Positions 61,230 to 64,000 of a DNA stretch of 64,000 nucleotides are shown here, one piece after another. Every line of letters starts with the position of its first letter. The stretch's first letter is position 1. Source of the DNA: Acanthochlamys bracteata. Lineage: Eukaryota > Streptophyta > Magnoliopsida > Pandanales > Velloziaceae. The stretch covers positions 1,550,001 to 1,614,000 of the forward strand of contig CM034130.1 in assembly GCA_019914995.1 (NCBI GenBank). Reading direction: 5' to 3'. Position numbers and translations under genes: made by a program. A model generated the notes under the pieces. That model was not told the origin of the DNA. It searched no databases and saw only the letters and a program-made list of their open reading frames with translations.

Positions 61230-61973
61230 TCACTGAAGCAACAGCACCAAACCTGCAAAGCCCACCGCTACCCGAACGTCCGCAATAAGCAACCCCGCAC
61301 CAGATGGTGGCGTTCCGTCCTTCGCCGGCGATGATTTCTTTCCTCGTTCACCTGCAGGAGCAGGCGGCGACGACTCCTCATCAGCCGCAGGTGGCGCCGG
61401 AGAATCTGCCGCCGGTGTTGGCGCGGGAGCCGGTGCCGGAGGTGGAGGAAAAAGATCGAGCGGTTGGAGAACTGAATTAATAGAAAATACAGCGACAGGA
61501 TCAGCATCAAACACTGTGGCAGTAATGCGGGCAGGCTCCGCCGCGGCCGTTCGGATCGTAACCGTCTCGCCATCATTCTGAATAGTGAGATTGTAATCAC
61601 GCGTAGCTCCATCAGTCGCAAGAGTGTTAGCAGCACCATTACCCTGTCTGAGCATGTCGAGAGAATCGTAAACCGGGATAGCATGGTAAAGAAGGAGAGA
61701 AGTAACGGCGTCACCGCTCAGGTTCTTGAGCTTAGGCGAGAATGCCTTGATAGCAGCATCAGTAGGGCAAAAGACCGTTATTCCGCTCTGCAAGTTATCG
61801 GTGTATGTCTGGATCGCGTCGGCGGTTGAAGAGAGAAGGCTTGCGAACAACCCGCAGCCTTTGCTCGACATTACCGTTGTCAGATTGTTGTTTTTACCTG
61901 TTGCCCTCGCCAAAAGAACTCCATTGAGGAAGAAGAAGAAGAATGAGAGAAGAAGCGAACGAAGAAGAAGCAT
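61230..61973 (-). CDS. Fasciclin-like arabinogalactan protein, single FAS1 domain
   Basis: FLAs are cell-surface glycoproteins involved in cell adhesion, wall architecture and signalling. This intronless gene encodes 247 residues. A signal peptide covers about residues 1-25 (LLLSFFFFFLNGVLLARATG). One FAS1 domain spans roughly 30-172. Its H1 box is SGITVFCPTDAAIKAF, with LTSLL-type YH motif LLLYHAIPVYDSLDMLRQG and H2 region VFSINSVLQPLDLF. NLT/NLS sequons suggest N-glycosylation. A Pro/Ala-rich AGP region follows (PPPPAPAPAPTPAADSPAPP), then a small-residue hydrophobic tail suited to a GPI anchor. The single-domain plan matches the small FLA group related to FLA3/5/14. It appears functional; the exact member is uncertain. 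Confidence 0.9.
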   Translation of the reverse strand: MLLLRSLLLSFFFFFLNGVLLARATGKNNNLTTVMSSKGCGLFASLLSSTADAIQTYTDNLQSGITVFCPTDAAIKAFSPKLKNLSGDAVTSLLLYHAIPVYDSLDMLRQGNGAANTLATDGATRDYNLTIQNDGETVTIRTAAAEPARITATVFDADPVAVFSINSVLQPLDLFPPPPAPAPAPTPAADSPAPPAADEESSPPAPAGERGKKSSPAKDGTPPSGAGLLIADVRVAVGFAGLVLLLQ

Positions 61974-62371
61974 TGGGTCGGTGAAGTTTTCTGTCTCCTA
62001 CGATGAGTTCGAGAAAGAAGATTTGACTGAGATAGAGAAGAAAGAGTGTGAACTGGCAAGTACGGTTTTGCTTTTAATGATGGGAAGTGGAACTGGTCGG
62101 TGGGTTTCGAGATTTGCGGTTACGTTAGTTTTTTAATAACCTCTAAGTGTAACTTATTTACATATTAGCCATTGTGACAGCAACCTAATTGCGCCGTTCG
62201 AGATTCCAATAAATGGGCTCGATAAGTAGACTGCGAATATCTTGGTGATAATCTTGGTGGAAGGTATACTGGGCCGGTATTGTGTTGGGCTAATCCAGTA
62301 TTTATTCAACCCCCAATTAAAACCCAACACAAGCTCAATAGCGGCCGGCCGGCTACGGAGCAGAGGCGGCA
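61974..62371. promoter_or_regulatory. Short divergent promoter region, FLA / THO1
   Basis: Only about 400 bases separate the FLA and THO1 start codons, on opposite strands. It holds three site II-type boxes: TGGGCT at 62214-62219, TGGGCC at 62270-62275 and TGGGCT at 62286-62291. These sit nearer THO1, a general RNA-export gene of the kind often driven by such boxes. Two-way use is inferred. Confidence 0.45.
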
Positions 62372-64000
62372 ATGGCAACGGCAGAGGGGACTCCAGGTTT
62401 AAGAATTGTTCTTCATCAACACACCAAGGAACGTGCTCCTGTTCATGCCTCCAGCCACGCCGAGCGTGATTCTGTCATCGTAATCTCTCTCTCTCTCTCT
62501 CTCTCTCTGTGTCCTTCCTTCCTGTTAGAGATTGATAGACACAAGGAAAAAAAAAATGAAATCAAAGTATCTTAACTCAGTACTGGAATTGAAACTAGCG
62601 AACTTGAACTTGCTTCTCTCTGTCTCACCCAAATACTAAGAATACTTCTGATCTATGCCATAGCGCTGTCGTTCAACAAGAAATTAAAACTATCGGAAGT
62701 AGTAGTAGTGAATGAGCAAGCTCGAGGGCTTAGTATTGTTGTTGTTATGATTTTATTTTTAGCAAGTAGGCAACTGGATGGAGAATATTAGACATCTTCG
62801 AAGTGTTCTTTTCTCATGTTTATGTCTTGGGATTCACCGTTCCTTGAAATTTTGAGCTTTTCCACTCTATAACTGCTCAAGGACACCTCTTCCACTTTTC
62901 AATACATCAGAAACTTCAAGGAATGTTTCAAAATTATTCAAACTCCCAAAATAGTAGAGTTTGCTTGCATGATTAACTTGCCTTGAATTTTGAATTTTTG
63001 GTGAAATTGCATACAGTAAAGCAATTTAACAAGGTGGTTTTGTATGTCTTTAGGAAGTTTTTAGAAAAGTGCTTCAGAATTCTCAGCCCCTAGCAGAATA
63101 TGCTCTTCAAGCAGTACAAGAAGCAATCAATCCGCAGGTACTGTTGATTTTTAACAAAGCTAAATTTTGAATAGAAGACTAATGTCATATGTTTGATATG
63201 TTTGTAGATCACGAAAGTCTACCATGCTTCTACATTCCAAGATATCAAAGGTCTAATGTTCATATCCATGTTTTAACAGAAACAAACTGTACTCGTTCAA
63301 GATGAGAATCAGCTGCTGGAAAATGCTCTCAGAACATTACTTCAAGAGATAGTAGTGAGCAGCTATTAATTTAATTTAATTTAATTTTTTATTTACTAGT
63401 GGGAGTCAATGCACACTATGAGCAGAAGAGTAAGAAAGCCTGCTAAAGTTACTAAGAGACATTGAGTTTGGACTGTAATAAGTAAGCCCGGGGCTAAAAA
63501 GTGTCATTGCAGAGCATCACTACTATTAGAATCAATTACAATTTCTTTGTCCCCTTATTTCTGTTAAGTTCTTCATTTGACTTTCCAAAGTAACATTTTG
63601 TTATTTTCAAGTTCTTTCTGTTCTTTTAAAAAATAGGTGTGTCCTATTAATTGGTTTGAATATTCTTTTTCTGGTGATCAACTTCTTAGACTTCTGTTGT
63701 TTTCTTTAAAAAATTATAACTTTTCTTTTGGTAAAGTTTATTTTTAGTTTCTAGTTAATCCTGGTTATGTGCACATAGTCAAAGATACTCATGTATATTC
63801 CAAGTTAAGAGCGTAGGTGCTATATACTATCGAAAGTTTAATTTTAGTACTTTAGTTATTTTTATTTTTGTTGTTTAACGTTCTGTATATAATTTCTGTG
63901 TGGTTAGTCTTGTGCAGTTCAGTCAGGTGAAATGATTATGTCATATGGTCGATCCATTGATGATGGGGATAATATTCGTGGGAAGATACCACATCTTCTT
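62372..64000 (+). CDS. THO1: THO complex subunit 1 (HPR1), 5' part
   Basis: THO1/HPR1 is a core subunit of the THO/TREX complex, which couples transcription to mRNA packaging and export in the nucleus. In plants it also affects small-RNA production. Four exons fit phase: 62372-62479, 63054-63137, 63280-63354 and 63908 to the window edge, giving the first 119 or so residues. Recognisable family sequence starts in exon 2 (EVFRKVLQNSQPLAEYALQA), then KQTVLVQDENQLLENALRTL, LQEIV, and SCAVQSGEMIMSYGRSIDDG with KIPHLL. Known relatives begin near M-D/E-x-F, so the 36 residues of exon 1 (MATAEGTPGLRIVLHQHT...) are an extra N-terminus. I saw no alternative ATG-bearing exon that joins in phase. The donor of exon 1 abuts a CT microsatellite. 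The gene continues beyond the window. Confidence 0.83.
62484..62508. repeat. (TC)12 microsatellite beside THO1 exon 1 donor
   Basis: An uninterrupted TC run starting four bases after the donor GTAA at 62480. Such runs vary in length between individuals. Confidence 0.9.

Noticed and set aside
61268-61714. Second long minus-strand frame (148 codons, Arg/Leu-rich) inside the FLA gene
   Set aside because: A shifted-frame shadow of the GC-rich FAS1/AGP coding sequence.
1000-64000. LTR or virus-derived elements, tRNA, rRNA and CRISPR-like arrays
   Set aside because: I looked for reverse transcriptase or integrase motifs, long terminal repeats, cloverleaf-type genes and regular spaced repeats and saw none. 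A profile scan could still find small RNA genes that the eye misses.

Overview
This window is nuclear DNA from a flowering plant, almost certainly a eudicot. Genes are split into many short exons with GT-AG introns. The spacers are very AT-rich and carry small inverted-repeat elements. The proteins are plant-specific or plant-typed: a C20 gibberellin 2-oxidase, PLS-class PPR proteins, a PsbQ-like protein, a fasciclin-like AGP and a clade IVc bHLH. The species cannot be fixed from the sequence alone.

Layout, left to right: the 3' end of a GA 2-oxidase (+, 21-937); a decayed PPR gene (-, 3088-5248); PEX22 (+, 6359-9385); a Lunapark ER-shaping protein (+, 11073-14402); a short PsbQ-like protein (+, 17085-18168); a DUF3755/SANT-like protein (-, 19208-24254); a 4 kb AT-rich spacer; coatomer delta (+, 29779-35695); an intronless PPR gene (+, 36258-37889); a possible PAH-like relic (38274-38447); a chloroplast DUF3067 protein (-, 39768-41648); a bHLH IVc factor (-, 43204-45092); BRICK1 (-, 46582-48003); an organellar M3 oligopeptidase of the TOP1/OOP type (-, 48789-56789); a decayed uracil-DNA glycosylase gene with its introns still visible (+, 57141-60514); a fasciclin-like AGP (-, 61230-61973); and the 5' part of THO1/HPR1 (+, 62372 to the window end).

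For every multi-exon gene except the truncated GA 2-oxidase and THO1, I placed all coding exons by hand. Splice phases close exactly from start to stop, so the coordinates should be close to the real gene models. The genes are not an operon or pathway cluster. They are an ordinary mix of organelle, membrane-traffic, cytoskeleton and RNA-export functions. The one shared regulatory feature I see is TGGGCC/T (site II type) boxes upstream of several genes.

I found no retrovirus-like element, no CRISPR, no RNA gene and no convincing new biological system. The most notable items are the intron-bearing UNG pseudogene, an AT-rich MITE family with GGGCGTTTGG-type ends scattered through spacers and introns, a MITE in the last intron of the DUF3755 gene, a strong internal AUG in the oligopeptidase that could yield a cytosolic form, a PsbQ-like protein with no visible transit peptide, and an unusual 36-residue N-terminus on THO1.
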